Shown: one piece after another, positions 1-9,800 of the stretch
Numbering within the stretch: position 1 is the first letter of the stretch
How the letters are laid out: each line of letters starts with the position of its first letter
Assembly: GCA_019695185.1 (NCBI GenBank)
Contig: JAIBAN010000046.1
Span: 1-60,197 of the forward strand
Length of the DNA stretch: 60,197 nt
Origin: Blastocatellia bacterium
GTDB taxonomy: Bacteria > Acidobacteriota > Blastocatellia > Chloracidobacteriales > Chloracidobacteriaceae
Direction: 5' to 3'
Notes under the pieces: model-generated
The model's database searches: none
Told to the model about the DNA's origin: nothing
The model's input: only the letters and a program-made list of their open reading frames with translations
Position numbers and translations under genes: made by a program

Positions 1-138
1 CGCCAAATCGGTTTGGGGCGCGCTTTGATTTTTCAAACCGATACATCACAACCTCAAAAAAGAGGTACGGAGGAACAATTTCCTCGACTTGGCGTCCAAT
101 GCCTTATGGAGAAACCCGTCGAAAGGAACCTTCCTCTC

Positions 139-525
139 ATGAGCCCCCTGCTGCCCAATCGAAACCAGTGTTTTTTCCTGAGCGCATCTTTGTTTCTGCT
201 GATTTTTACCTTCTATTTTATGTTTATTTATCCGGGATGCCTGGGGATGCCGAATGTTGGAATCCTGCATGTGACGGCACGTGACCGGTTATCCCTGGTG
301 GTCGTGAGAATGGACCTGGCAGGAGCAGTTCAATTCAACGGACAGCCTGTCTCCTCAAATCAGCTTTCGCTCATGCTCAAACAGGAATTTGACCGGTTGC
401 CTCCTGAACTCCGGACCCTCACCATCGAAGCACCCAAAGGAATCAGCTACGGCCAGGTTGTCAAATGCCTTGACGGACTGCAAAACATCGGCGCGACGCA
501 GACAAAGCTGGTTTATTCTGAGTGA
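139..525 (+). CDS. ExbD/TolR-like biopolymer transport protein
   Basis: A 128-residue single-pass membrane protein. Residues about 10-35 form one hydrophobic segment and the rest would lie in the periplasm. The C-terminal half has the ExbD/TolR pattern: a strand with hydrophobic residues, then NGQPVS, a helix, and the ending TIEAPKGISYGQVVKCLDGL followed by GATQTKLVYSE, which matches the family's 'DK...YG.VV.VMD...AG' signature. Family members are the proton-motive-force coupling subunit of TonB/Tol systems. The usual acidic residue in the membrane segment is not obvious, so coupling activity is doubtful. ATG 139 was chosen because AGGAA lies just upstream; in-frame ATG 106 and TTG 13 are alternatives. 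No ExbB partner is in view; it could lie to the left. Confidence 0.6.
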   Translation: MSPLLPNRNQCFFLSASLFLLIFTFYFMFIYPGCLGMPNVGILHVTARDRLSLVVVRMDLAGAVQFNGQPVSSNQLSLMLKQEFDRLPPELRTLTIEAPKGISYGQVVKCLDGLQNIGATQTKLVYSE

Positions 526-904
526 ACTCGTTGGTGGTCCCATAAGATTGAGTTTGGACGGAATAAGAATGATGGTGTTTGACTTGCTGTTGAGCCTGTC
601 CTGAGCAAATAAGCTCAAAAAGTGGTGTTCCCATCCGATTCTCAGTTTGGAAAGTGGCGCACGTTGTTTAATCGTACTTGGATTGAGGTTGAAACAAGAA
701 GAATCTTAGCCGAAGATCATTCGCCCGGTTTGCCGACTGTTTGAAGATGCAGAAACTGCGCGATTCAACAAATCGCGCCACTTTTTTTGCCAAACCGGAA
801 ATAGCAGCATACACGTTGACAGCCAGTTTACTTGTTTGATTTCCTTCGAATGTCTTCGGATCCTTCACGGATCAAAATTCTGAATCCCATTCCCTGACAA
901 TTTC
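526..904. other. Intergenic stretch, no gene seen
   Basis: About 380 bases between the ExbD-like gene and the XPB helicase. No convincing coding sequence on either strand. The only clear structure is a perfect hairpin followed by a T tract at 758-788, listed separately. Confidence 0.5.
758..788 (+). terminator. Rho-independent terminator-like hairpin
   Basis: A perfect 8-bp stem (GCGCGATT at 758-765, AATCGCGC at 771-778) with a 5-base loop is followed by seven T residues at 782-788. It is oriented to end transcripts from the ExbD-like gene, although it lies more than 200 bases past the stop codon. Confidence 0.55.
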
Positions 905-2584
905 ATGCCTGTTCCTGCTGAAACCGGATTCAATCCGCAAAACCCCCTGATTGTGCAAAGCGACCGGAGCCTGTTGCTGGAAGTTCATAATCCCTGGTTT
1001 GAAGCTGCCCGCACTGCCATCAGTCCCTTTGCCGAGCTTGAAAAAAGCCCGGAGCATATTCACACCTACCGTATCACGCCGCTTTCACTCTGGAATGCCG
1101 CCGCCGCCGGACTTTCCGCCGAAGCCATGATTGGAGCACTGGTTTCGTTTGCCAAATATCCCGTGCCGCAAAACGTGCTGACCGATATGCGGGAACTCGC
1201 CAGCCGTTGGGGACGGGTCCGGCTCCGCCGACTGGGTGAAATCCTGGCCCTCGAATCAGAGGACAATGCCCTGCTCAAGGAACTGGCCCGCCATAAACAG
1301 GTGGCCCCCTACCTGAAACCTGAGGCCGCCACTGGAGCTTATCGCATCAACGAAGGCGCACGCGGTGTGCTCAAACAGGCGTTGACGGCAGCGGGCTGGC
1401 CGGTTGAGGATTTGGCCGGGTACGTGACCGGCACCCCACTCCAGATTGAACTCCGGCTGGACCGGTTCACCGTGCGGGACTATCAGTCAGAGGCAGCCGA
1501 ATCCTTCTATGTTTCAGGAACGGAGCGAGGCGGCAGCGGTGTGATTGTCCTGCCCTGCGGAGCCGGAAAAACCATTGTGGGATTGACCTCAATGGCCAAA
1601 GTCGGTCAATCCACACTGATTTTGACCACCAGCCGGACTTCAATTCATCAATGGCAACGGGAACTGCTGGAAAAAACCAGTCTCACTCCAGGCGAAGTGG
1701 TCGAGTATCGCGGCGACACGCAGCAACTGGGTCCGGTGACTTTGGCCACCTATCAAATGCTGACCCACCGTCCCGATAAAACCGAGGACTTCCCGCATTT
1801 GGCCCTTTTCAAAGCCCATAATTGGGGGTTGATTATTTACGACGAAGTTCACATGTTGCCGGCCCCGGTTTTTCGCATCACGGCAGAGGTTCAGGCCCGC
1901 CGCCGCCTGGGCTTGACGGCCACTCTGATTCGGGAAGACGGGCGTGAGGAGGATGTGTTCAGTCTGATTGGACCGAAAAAATACGACGTTCCCTGGCGTG
2001 ACCTGGAGGGCCGGGGCTGGATTGCCCAGGCGGTTTGCTCCGAAGTCCGCTGCCGTCTGCCACGGGAAGCCCGCATGAGCTATGCCGTCGCAACCAACCG
2101 GGAAAAATTCCGGATTGCAGCGGAGAACCCGGTTAAACTCAGCCTGACCGAAAAAATCCTAACCCTGCATCCGCAGGCCCCCACACTGGTCATCGGTCAG
2201 TATCTGGACCAGTTGAAAATCATTGCGGATGAATTGAAGGCACCGCTCATCACTGGAAAAACAGTCCAGGCTGAACGAGACCGGCTCTATCAGCAATTTC
2301 GCACCGGAGAGTTGCGACTGCTGGTTCTTTCCAAGGTGGGCAATTTTGCACTGGACCTGCCTGATGCCCAGGTGTTGGTTCAGGTTTCCGGCACGTTTGG
2401 TTCCCGCCAGGAGGAAGCCCAACGGCTGGGACGGGTGCTCCGTCCCAAATCTGATGGGCAGGTCGCCCATTTTTACACCCTGGTCACCCGTGAAACCGAA
2501 GAAGAATCCTTTGCCCATCACCGCCAACTTTTTCTGGCGGAACAAGGGTATTCCTACCGGATTCTGGATGAGGAGGAACTGTGA
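905..2584 (+). CDS. Bacterial XPB/Ssl2-type DNA helicase (superfamily 2)
   Basis: A 559-residue 3'-5' DNA helicase of the XPB family, the size of the mycobacterial enzyme. The N-terminal helicase-associated domain is followed by Walker A PCGAGKT at 217-223, the Walker B box DEVH at 313-316, motif III LTAT at 337-340, the XPB-specific RED motif (IREDGRE) at about 343-345, and motif VI QRLGR at 506-510. XPB unwinds DNA in nucleotide excision repair in archaea and eukaryotes; the bacterial role is less settled. The next gene starts inside this gene's stop codon (GTGA overlap), so the two are translationally coupled, as in mycobacteria where the same pair is adjacent. ATG 905 gives the expected N-terminus, but no strong ribosome-binding site is visible. 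Confidence 0.93.
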   Translation: MPVPAETGFNPQNPLIVQSDRSLLLEVHNPWFEAARTAISPFAELEKSPEHIHTYRITPLSLWNAAAAGLSAEAMIGALVSFAKYPVPQNVLTDMRELASRWGRVRLRRLGEILALESEDNALLKELARHKQVAPYLKPEAATGAYRINEGARGVLKQALTAAGWPVEDLAGYVTGTPLQIELRLDRFTVRDYQSEAAESFYVSGTERGGSGVIVLPCGAGKTIVGLTSMAKVGQSTLILTTSRTSIHQWQRELLEKTSLTPGEVVEYRGDTQQLGPVTLATYQMLTHRPDKTEDFPHLALFKAHNWGLIIYDEVHMLPAPVFRITAEVQARRRLGLTATLIREDGREEDVFSLIGPKKYDVPWRDLEGRGWIAQAVCSEVRCRLPREARMSYAVATNREKFRIAAENPVKLSLTEKILTLHPQAPTLVIGQYLDQLKIIADELKAPLITGKTVQAERDRLYQQFRTGELRLLVLSKVGNFALDLPDAQVLVQVSGTFGSRQEEAQRLGRVLRPKSDGQVAHFYTLVTRETEEESFAHHRQLFLAEQGYSYRILDEEEL

Positions 2585-4920
2585 GCCGATTCCGTACCGA
2601 CAAACCCAAACCGATTTCTGCCGCCCCTGCTTTTGAAACCGTGTTGCTGTCCTACAATGCAGATGCCGTCAAGCAGTTTGCCCGAACGTTTGCCGGTTCC
2701 GAAAAAGGCAGAACCACCAAAGATGCCTGTATCAGGGCTATCATCGAAGTGCTGGCCAACCCTGCCGCCATCCGGAACATGGTCAGCCAGCTTTCCGATT
2801 TTGAACGCAATGCCCTGGCGCTGCATAAACTGCGGGGAACAACCCAGGCCGCCAAAAACGAGGAATGGGCGGTCGAATGCCTGCTACTGGATTGGGAGAA
2901 AAACTCCCGCCGGGCTCCGGGGTATTACTATGGCTCACACCGTTCGGAATCTTACGAGGCCCTGAACCAGTTGCTTCGGGCGGGACTCGTGTTTCATACC
3001 GGCGGGTCATACCTGGGACTGGGCGGATATTACGGAGAAACCTTGGCTTGTTTCGTGGATGCGCGGATTCTGCGGGAAATCGGAACCGTGACCTTACCCG
3101 CCATCCGGCTCAAGCCCGTGGAAGGTCCAAGCTGGCCTGATTGGGTCAAACGCCCCAGCGAAATCACCTTGCGCATGGTCGCTTTTCACCAGGCATTGCA
3201 GAAAACCATGCCGCTGGCTCTGACTGCCAAAGCCCTGCCCGCCAAGCCAACACTGGCAAAACTGAACAAACTGCTCAACTGGGAAGAGGCAGGCAAAACA
3301 GCTCCGCCGGGGCAAACCTTGCCTGAACCGCTTGGTTTTATGATGGCGCTTTGGAAAGAAGCCGGGTTGTTGCGGTTTGATACGCTGAACCGGACCATCG
3401 AAGTCCAGGAAACCGCCGCCGGATTACTCGCCCGACCCTTTGCGGAGCAAGCCGCCGTCTGGCTGAGGGCTTACCGTTCGGTGACGGGCTGGTTTGAAGG
3501 GGACATTCGCAATATCTCCATGTACTTTGACTCCGACCGACCGGCAGCCCCCACCAAGGTCAACGGACTGCGGGCCGGACTCCTGCTGACTTTGGCAACA
3601 CTCAGCGACAAAACCGGCTGGTATCGGATCAAGGACCTTTCCGACGCTCTGTATCACGCCATCGGCTCCCGGTTTTCCCTGGGATACCTGCGAACTTTCC
3701 AGGGGCATTACTCACAGAAAGCCGCTGACATTGAGGAAGCCCGCAAAAAAGTGGAAACAGAACGGCACGAGGCATGGAACCATCAGGAACATTTCTTTCT
3801 TGCCTTCATGCTGGTGGGTCCGTTGCTTCATTTGGGCATTGTGGAACTGGCTTACGAAAAAGGAAAAAACACCGACATCCCAACCCTCTTCCGCCTGACG
3901 GAAGCCGGTCGCCAGGGACTGGCACGGCTGTATGGACAAACCGAGACCACGGCGACCCAAACCACCGCCCGCCCGGAAAAACAGCCGTGCTGGATGATTC
4001 AGCCGAATTTTGATGTGGTGGTCTATCTGGAGCAAGCACTGCCGGAACAGCTTGCGCTCATCGAACGAGTAGCCGAGCGCAGGCAGCTTGACGCGGCCAC
4101 CGCCACCTATCGGTTGACACGGGAAGCCACGTATCTGGCTCTCGAAGCCGGGCTCCAATTGGAACAGATGCTGGCCGACCTCCAAGCCAGCAGCCTGATG
4201 CCTGTGCCGGAAGCCGTCAGCCGCTCCATCCGCGACTGGGCCGAGCGGCGTGAACGGATTGCGGTTCACCTGTTGACCAATCTGCTTGAGTTTGATTCCG
4301 CAGGCGCACGCGATGACGCATTGACTGCGACCCCAAACCTTGGAAAAGCCATCGGCGACCGCTATGTCCTGGTCAACACGCTTCCCAAAGGGTTCCGCCT
4401 GCAAAGCACCATTGCCTATGAACCGGCTCCGCCCAGGTGCATCTCGGTCAGCGAAAGCGGCGGAGTCACGATTGACCCCGAACTCAAAGACCTGCTCATC
4501 AGCGGAGAACTGACGGAAATCTGCCTTCCTGACGCAAAAAACCCATTGCACTGGCGGATAACCGAAACCAGTGCAAAGGCCGCTCGGAAAAAAGGCTGGA
4601 TGACGGCGGACCTCCTCACCCGACTGGCAGGGCGGGCCAAACGCCCCCTGCCCAAAGTGCTGGAATTGGCCATCCGTTGCTGGACCGGAGAAAATCAGGC
4701 ACCACCAGCCGCCAGCCTGGAACGGGCCTATGTGCTGCGGGTTCCTTTCCTGGAAATGGCGGAGGCACTCGACAAAAGCCCGCTCTTCAAACCCTTTCTG
4801 GCCGAACGGCTGGGACCGCACGCCTTTCTGGCCCACAGCAAAACCATCACCCAATTGCAAGCCCGGCTGGATGAGTTTGGGTTTTCCCAGGCCGGAACCA
4901 GCCTGACCCAAATGGACTGA
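2581..4920 (+). CDS. Helicase-associated protein (XPB partner, helicase C-terminal domain 3 family)
   Basis: A 779-residue protein without its own Walker motifs. The region from about residue 465 (WMIQPNFDVVVYLE, then a run of helices with RLTREATYLALEAG) matches the helicase-conserved C-terminal domain found in the large protein next to XPB in actinobacteria and other phyla. The N-terminal two thirds is helical, with winged-helix-like stretches such as RIKDLSDALYHAIG. It starts with GTG overlapping the helicase stop by 4 bp, so a 1:1 partner role with XPB is likely (inference). A 500-codon open frame on the opposite strand at its 3' half is only a shadow of its codon usage. Biochemical function is not known to me. 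Confidence 0.85.
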   Translation: MSRFRTDKPKPISAAPAFETVLLSYNADAVKQFARTFAGSEKGRTTKDACIRAIIEVLANPAAIRNMVSQLSDFERNALALHKLRGTTQAAKNEEWAVECLLLDWEKNSRRAPGYYYGSHRSESYEALNQLLRAGLVFHTGGSYLGLGGYYGETLACFVDARILREIGTVTLPAIRLKPVEGPSWPDWVKRPSEITLRMVAFHQALQKTMPLALTAKALPAKPTLAKLNKLLNWEEAGKTAPPGQTLPEPLGFMMALWKEAGLLRFDTLNRTIEVQETAAGLLARPFAEQAAVWLRAYRSVTGWFEGDIRNISMYFDSDRPAAPTKVNGLRAGLLLTLATLSDKTGWYRIKDLSDALYHAIGSRFSLGYLRTFQGHYSQKAADIEEARKKVETERHEAWNHQEHFFLAFMLVGPLLHLGIVELAYEKGKNTDIPTLFRLTEAGRQGLARLYGQTETTATQTTARPEKQPCWMIQPNFDVVVYLEQALPEQLALIERVAERRQLDAATATYRLTREATYLALEAGLQLEQMLADLQASSLMPVPEAVSRSIRDWAERRERIAVHLLTNLLEFDSAGARDDALTATPNLGKAIGDRYVLVNTLPKGFRLQSTIAYEPAPPRCISVSESGGVTIDPELKDLLISGELTEICLPDAKNPLHWRITETSAKAARKKGWMTADLLTRLAGRAKRPLPKVLELAIRCWTGENQAPPAASLERAYVLRVPFLEMAEALDKSPLFKPFLAERLGPHAFLAHSKTITQLQARLDEFGFSQAGTSLTQMD

Positions 4921-4942
4921 CCACCGCCAACCACAGGAATAT

Positions 4943-5182
4943 ATGCCTCCGCAAAAAAACAAACCGACCAGTGCCGCGCCTCTCCTGCACAACCAGTTGA
5001 CCCTCATTGAGGTAGCTGAACCGGAAATCCTGGATGCCCTGAAAATGGACCGTAAAATCGGCCCGCTCCTGGCCACCCGGCTTTCCGACTGCGTAGTCGT
5101 TGTTACGCCGGGCAATGCGGATACGGTCATCAAACACCTGCGCAAAGCCGGACATACCCCCAAAATTCTGGAAGTCAGGTAA
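4943..5182 (+). CDS. Small conserved protein downstream of the XPB pair
   Basis: A 79-residue protein that begins 22 bases after the helicase-associated gene, behind an AGGA ribosome-binding site. After a polar, proline-containing N-terminus it has a strand-helix pattern (LTLIEVAEPEILDALK) and ends VIKHLRKAGHTPKILEVR, which resembles a C-terminal tail module of XPB-associated proteins. I do not recognise a named family. Its position as third cistron suggests a third component of the XPB complex, or a domain split off from the preceding protein (inference). Confidence 0.65.
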   Translation: MPPQKNKPTSAAPLLHNQLTLIEVAEPEILDALKMDRKIGPLLATRLSDCVVVVTPGNADTVIKHLRKAGHTPKILEVR

Positions 5183-5207
5183 TTGACTGCTGTGAACCAG
5201 AAAACGT

Positions 5208-5330
5208 ATGACAACCATTCAAATCATACCGGATTATCTGTGCGGTGTTTGTGAAGGCAAAACCGACACACGGACTCCCACAGCCAAACAATGCCGGTTT
5301 TGTCGGTTTGACTGGCATGAACAACCCTGA
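5208..5330 (+). CDS. 40-residue zinc-ribbon microprotein
   Basis: An open frame of 40 residues starting ATG 5208 and ending TGA 5328-5330, 25 bases after the 79-residue gene. It carries two CxxC knuckles, LCGVC (Cys12, Cys15) and QCRFC (Cys29, Cys32), with 13 residues between them, the spacing of a rubredoxin/zinc-ribbon fold, and ends FDWHEQP. Such a pattern is unlikely by chance in 40 codons. It could be the last member of the XPB operon, as a zinc-binding DNA or protein adaptor. The ribosome-binding site is weak, so expression is uncertain. Confidence 0.55.
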   Translation: MTTIQIIPDYLCGVCEGKTDTRTPTAKQCRFCRFDWHEQP

Positions 5331-5350
5331 ATCCCCGTTTTACTTTTGGA

Positions 5351-5402
5351 GTGCGGTGACTTGTCACCGCTTTGGTTGGCAGCGACTTGTAGCTGCCGTG
5401 CC
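5351..5402. repeat. Double palindrome (REP-like)
   Basis: Two adjacent hairpins share the core GACTTGT: GCGGTGAC-TT-GTCACCGC, a near-loopless 8-bp palindrome, then GGCAGC...GCTGCC. This looks like a REP-type intergenic repeat lying after the XPB operon. Only one copy of this exact type was seen here. Confidence 0.5.
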
Positions 5403-5514
5403 CAAGGCCATTTTCTGAAGTGGAAATAATCGAACAGACAAACCTTCAGCGCGTGGTGGCACATATCCGAAAAATCTGTGCGATGGATTTTTTTCTGCCC
5501 ACCAAATGCTTTCC

Positions 5515-5519
5515 GGAGG
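5515..5519 (+). promoter_or_regulatory. Shine-Dalgarno site deciding the DUF3592 start
   Basis: GGAGG six bases before GTG 5526. It makes this GTG a far better start than the upstream GTG at 5478. Confidence 0.7.
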
Positions 5520-5525
5520 CAGTCT

Positions 5526-6455
5526 GTGCATTTAACCGTTCGCCTGTCACGTTCCCATCGGTTTTGGCCGCATGTGGCGGAATGGATTCCCTTAGGACTC
5601 CATCTTGTTGGTGGATTTGTCCTTGTTTTCCTGCTGGCGGCTCTTTTTTCCCGCTGGTTTTTCCTGCTGGCAGTGGTGATGGCGTTACTGGTGAAAGGAC
5701 TCTTTTTAGGATTTCTTCAGCTTGTCCTGGTCAAGGAATTATGGCTGGAATTGCTCTTTGAGGAAGCCGCTTTGGAGGTTCGCAGCGGTGCAAGCACGAT
5801 TCCGGTCAGGGTGCCGTGGGACCAGCTTAAACGGATTTACCAGTTGCGGAGCCTGTGGGTCATGTCTTTCCGCAACGGCTGGGTAATCCCCATTCCTGAA
5901 GCACAAATGCCTCTGGAAGTTCGTATCTTCCTGCTCGAAAAACAGTCGTTCTGTTCCAGCCTGCCTAATAATTACCTGCGCCGGAGTGATTCCGCCGAAC
6001 CGGAACTGGCCAACCCGCACAATCATTCCTCGCTGGTTGCCCTGGGAGGGTTTCTGATTATTGTTCTCTCTGCCACAGTATCGTTTTTCCATGACCGGCA
6101 GGCAGTGCGGGAAGCCCGCCGGTTTTCGGCAACGGTGGTGGCAGTTGCACCTTCCACTGAACCAAGGTACAAAAATTATTTTGACGTAACTCTGACCTAT
6201 CAGGACCCAAAAGCAAACCGGCACACCATTCACAAACGCTTTGACCAGGCCGGGATGCGGAACGGGATGGCGGTGGGACACATTGTACCGCTTTTGTACA
6301 ATGAAAATTTTACCGGGGAAGCCTACAAAATTGACGATTGGCGGGACCCCTGGAGCTTGACGCTGGTACTCTTTATTGTTTCGGGTTTGTCGGGAGGAGT
6401 TCTGTGTTTTTTCCTGTTGGTCCGAAAATTGAACGGGTTAAAACTTTGGGGTTGA
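5526..6455 (+). CDS. DUF3592-domain membrane protein
   Basis: A 309-residue protein starting at GTG 5526, chosen for the GGAGG six bases upstream. There are two close hydrophobic segments near residues 22-70, a cytoplasmic middle part, another segment near 170-195, and a last one near 275-300. Between the last two lies the DUF3592 domain: RFSATVVAV, then YFDVTLTYQDPKANRHT and a VGHIVPLLYNENF stretch, i.e. an extracytoplasmic beta domain. Function of DUF3592 proteins is unknown. It stands alone, with repeats on both sides. Confidence 0.7.
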   Translation: MHLTVRLSRSHRFWPHVAEWIPLGLHLVGGFVLVFLLAALFSRWFFLLAVVMALLVKGLFLGFLQLVLVKELWLELLFEEAALEVRSGASTIPVRVPWDQLKRIYQLRSLWVMSFRNGWVIPIPEAQMPLEVRIFLLEKQSFCSSLPNNYLRRSDSAEPELANPHNHSSLVALGGFLIIVLSATVSFFHDRQAVREARRFSATVVAVAPSTEPRYKNYFDVTLTYQDPKANRHTIHKRFDQAGMRNGMAVGHIVPLLYNENFTGEAYKIDDWRDPWSLTLVLFIVSGLSGGVLCFFLLVRKLNGLKLWG

Positions 6456-6833
6456 TGAAAAAATTCAACCTGTAATTTTTTTTGTGCTGTTTTATTTTTC
6501 ACCGCAGAGGCGCAGAGGATGCGCAGAGGATGCGCAGAGAAAAACAAAGAAAAACTCTGCGAAAACTCCGCGAAAACTCTGCGCCTCTGCGGTGAAAAGA
6601 AAGTCGTTCGGCAAAACACCGAAACATTTACAGGACCAAAAAATTTTGCCACTTCTAAAAACCACCCACAAACGATCTGCTTTCGTGCTATGCTGCGGTT
6701 GTCAAAAAGCACCCCAGATGCTTGGCAGGTTATCACTAAAAATCAGTCTCCCTGATTTGCGTTTTTGTTTGAGCGGTACGGAATCCTCTTCAGTTGCCAG
6801 TTATTTTATTTTCCCCAGAGGATACCAGTCTGT
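6456..6833. other. Intergenic stretch with one inverted repeat
   Basis: About 380 bases between the DUF3592 gene and the TPR-CHAT gene. The first third holds the CACCGCAGAGG inverted repeat (listed separately). The rest is AT-rich and probably contains the promoter of the TPR-CHAT gene, but no clear -35/-10 pair could be fixed. Confidence 0.4.
6499..6599. repeat. Inverted repeat with CGCAGAGG tandem arms
   Basis: The left arm starts TTTTCACCGCAGAGGCGCAG and continues with GATGCGCAGAG units. The right arm is the reverse complement, with AACTCTGCGA units ending CCTCTGCGGTGAAAA. Together they form a long imperfect stem around an A-rich middle. Layout resembles the heptamer arrays farther right (tandem units in inverted arms), but with an 11-bp unit. 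Confidence 0.75.
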
Positions 6834-9800
6834 ATGCTCCAAGGTTTCCTTCGTTCCTGGCGATTATGGCTGCTTGGCTTGGTGCTGCTGAACAGTGCCA
6901 CCAGCTCTGTCACAGCAACCCCCTTGAATCAAATCAGCCAAGCTGTTCCACCGGCAGCAGGACAAAACCATCGCGAAGGCGGAATTGAGCAGTTGCTCGC
7001 ACAGGCGGAGAAACTTCGTCTGGAAGGGAAATATGATGCGGCCTTTCCGCTGGCCCAGGCGGCGGTTGAACAAAGTGAACAGACCTTTGGACCTGAATCC
7101 CAACGCCTGGCGGAAAGTCTTGACCTGCTGGCTTCCCTCGCTGAAGCCAAAGGCGACCGTTCACGCGCCGAAGTCCTCTATCAACGCAGCCTGACCATCC
7201 GCGAGAAAATCCTCGGTCCAACCCATCTGGAAACAGGAAGAAGTCTCAACCATCTGGCCCGGCTTGCCTGGGAAAAATTCGACTATGGCAAAGCAGAGAT
7301 ACTGTTCCAGCGGTCCCTGGCCATTACCGAGCAGGCACTTGGCCCAGACCATCCGGACCTCGCTGCCAGCCTTCTGGAGGTGGCAGAACGCTACTACACA
7401 ATTGCAGACTTTGTCCGGGCGGAGCCACTTTTCAATCGGGTTCTGGCAATTCGGGAGCGGTCACTTGGCCCGGAGCATGGGGAAACCGCCCAGGTTCTCA
7501 GTTCCCTGGCGTTTCTGTACAAAGCAAAAGGAGAGTTTCAACGGTCTGAGGCTTGTTTCCAACGGGCCATGGCCATCTGGGAAAAAACATCGGGCGACAC
7601 CTCTTTGGAAGATGCGGACCGCCTCTCCAGGCTGGCTGAACTCTGCTGGGAAAACTTCGACTACAATAAGGCCGAGGCCCTTTTCCAGCGGTCCCTCGCC
7701 ATCCGGGAGCAAGCACTTGGCCCCGACCATCCGGATTTGGCCACCTGTTTCCAGCAACGGGCCATTACGTACTATAACCAGGGGAATTTCGCCAAAGCCG
7801 AACTCTACTATCAACGTGCGCTGGCCATTCGCCAGAAAGCCTTTGGATTTGAACATCCCGATGTCGCCAGCAGCCTGCACGATTTGGCCAACCTCTATTT
7901 AACCAAAGGTGATGTGATTGATGCGGAACCGCTTTTGCAGCAGGCTCTGATTGCCACGGAGAAATCCCTTGGGCCGGACCATCCGGTGATGGCCTACGTG
8001 CTCAACCACCTGGGCCGGCTCTATGATGTCAAAGGCGAGCTGGACCGGGCTGAACCCTATTTCGAACGGGCGTTGGCCATCCGCGAGAAAGCCCTTCCTC
8101 CGGACCATGTGGATATGGCTGACAGCTATACCTTTTTGGGTTGTCACTACCGAACCAAAGGAGACTATGCGAAAGCCGAACCCTATTTCGAACGGGCGTT
8201 GGCCATCCGGGAAAAAGCAGTAGGCTCGGAAAATCTATGGATTGCCTTCAGCCTCCAGAATCTGGCAACCCTCTATCAGTTGAAAGGGGATTTCAGCAAA
8301 GCCGAACTGCTTTTCAAGCGTGCCTTGCAGGTTGGTGAGAAGGCACAGGGTCCCAACCACCCGTCACTGGCCCCGATGCTTTTTTGCCTTTCGGGTCACT
8401 ATCTGGCACGGGGTGAGGTGGAGCAGGCTGTAACCTGTCAGACCCGTGCCAATGAAATTAGTGAACAGGATGTGGTTCGCAACCTCGTTTCCGGGTCCGA
8501 ACGGCAAAAGCTGCTCTATCTCAAAAGGTCTGCCAAATATACCGACCAAACCGTTTCGCTCAATGTCCAGGCAGCCCCCAACAACCTGGCAGCCCGGCAG
8601 GCAGCCCTGAAAGTCCTGCTGCAACGCAAAGGACGCGCCCTGGACGCCCTCCCCTCCTCCATTGAAACGCTCCGCCGCCAGCAAACGGCTGAAACGCAAA
8701 AACTGTTGGAAAACTATGCCAGCCTTGCCAGCCAGATTTCGGCCTTGACCTTGCGCGGCCCTGGTGGAAGGAAGCTTGAAGACCATTTGGCACGATTGCG
8801 CTCATTGGGTGAACTCAAAGAAAAACTTGAGGGTGAAATCAGCCAGCGCAGCCAGGAATTTCAGGTTTACATCACTCCGGTTACGCTTGACCGGGTATGT
8901 CAGCAGATTCCGGGGGATGCCGTTCTTTTGGAATATGCCGTCTATCATCCTTACGATGCGGTTTCGGACACCTTCGGGCCTTCCCGTTACGTTGTCTATA
9001 CCCTTGACCGGAAAGGAATTATTGGATGTGTTGATTTGGGGGAGGCAACGCTGATTGAGGAAAGTGCCACGGCTCTGCGGCAGATTCTGAAAAACCCGGC
9101 GGCAAACTTTGAAAAGGAAGTCAAACCAGCCGCCCAAACCCTGGAACGGCTGATTTTCAAACCACTCCGAAATGAGATTGGAAAAGCCCGGCATTTGCTG
9201 ATTTCACCGGATGGCTCCCTGAACCTGATTCCTTTTGCCGCTTTGATGGACCGGGAAGGAACCTTTCTGACTGAACAGTTCCGTTTGACCTACCTGACCA
9301 GCGGACGGGATTTGCTGCGACTGGCTGTGAAAATTGAGAGCCGGAATCCGCCTTTGGTGCTGGCCGACCCGGATTATTCCACCGGCCTGGGACCGGTCCT
9401 GCTAGGCCGGCAGTTTGCTCCCTTGACCCGCCTCAAAGGAACGGAAGCCGAGGGGATAGCCCTGAAAACACTTTTCCCCCAGGCAAACCTTAAAATGAAG
9501 GCTGCCGCCCAGGCGGAAACAGTCAAAACCATCAGACGACCGGAACTGCTTCATATCGCAACCCATGGTTACTTTCTGAAAGACGACCCCCCAACCACTT
9601 CCCCAAACGGTGTCCGGATTTTGGTGCGGGAGGATTCTCCGGTTGACGAAGTTCAACTCAGAGTGGAAAACCCGCTGTTGCGGGCCTGGCTCTTTTTTGC
9701 CGGAGCCAATCGCACCGGGACAGGCAGCAAGAGCAGTGTCCTGACTGCCCTTGAAACCGCCCAACTGGATTTGTGGGGGACCAAACTGGTGGTACTCTCC

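Noticed and set aside
3712..5214. A 500-codon open frame on the minus strand opposite the helicase-associated gene
   Set aside because: It lies antisense to a well-supported gene, has no recognisable domain, has an odd Cys/Gly/Phe-rich composition, and mirrors the codon bias of the real gene.
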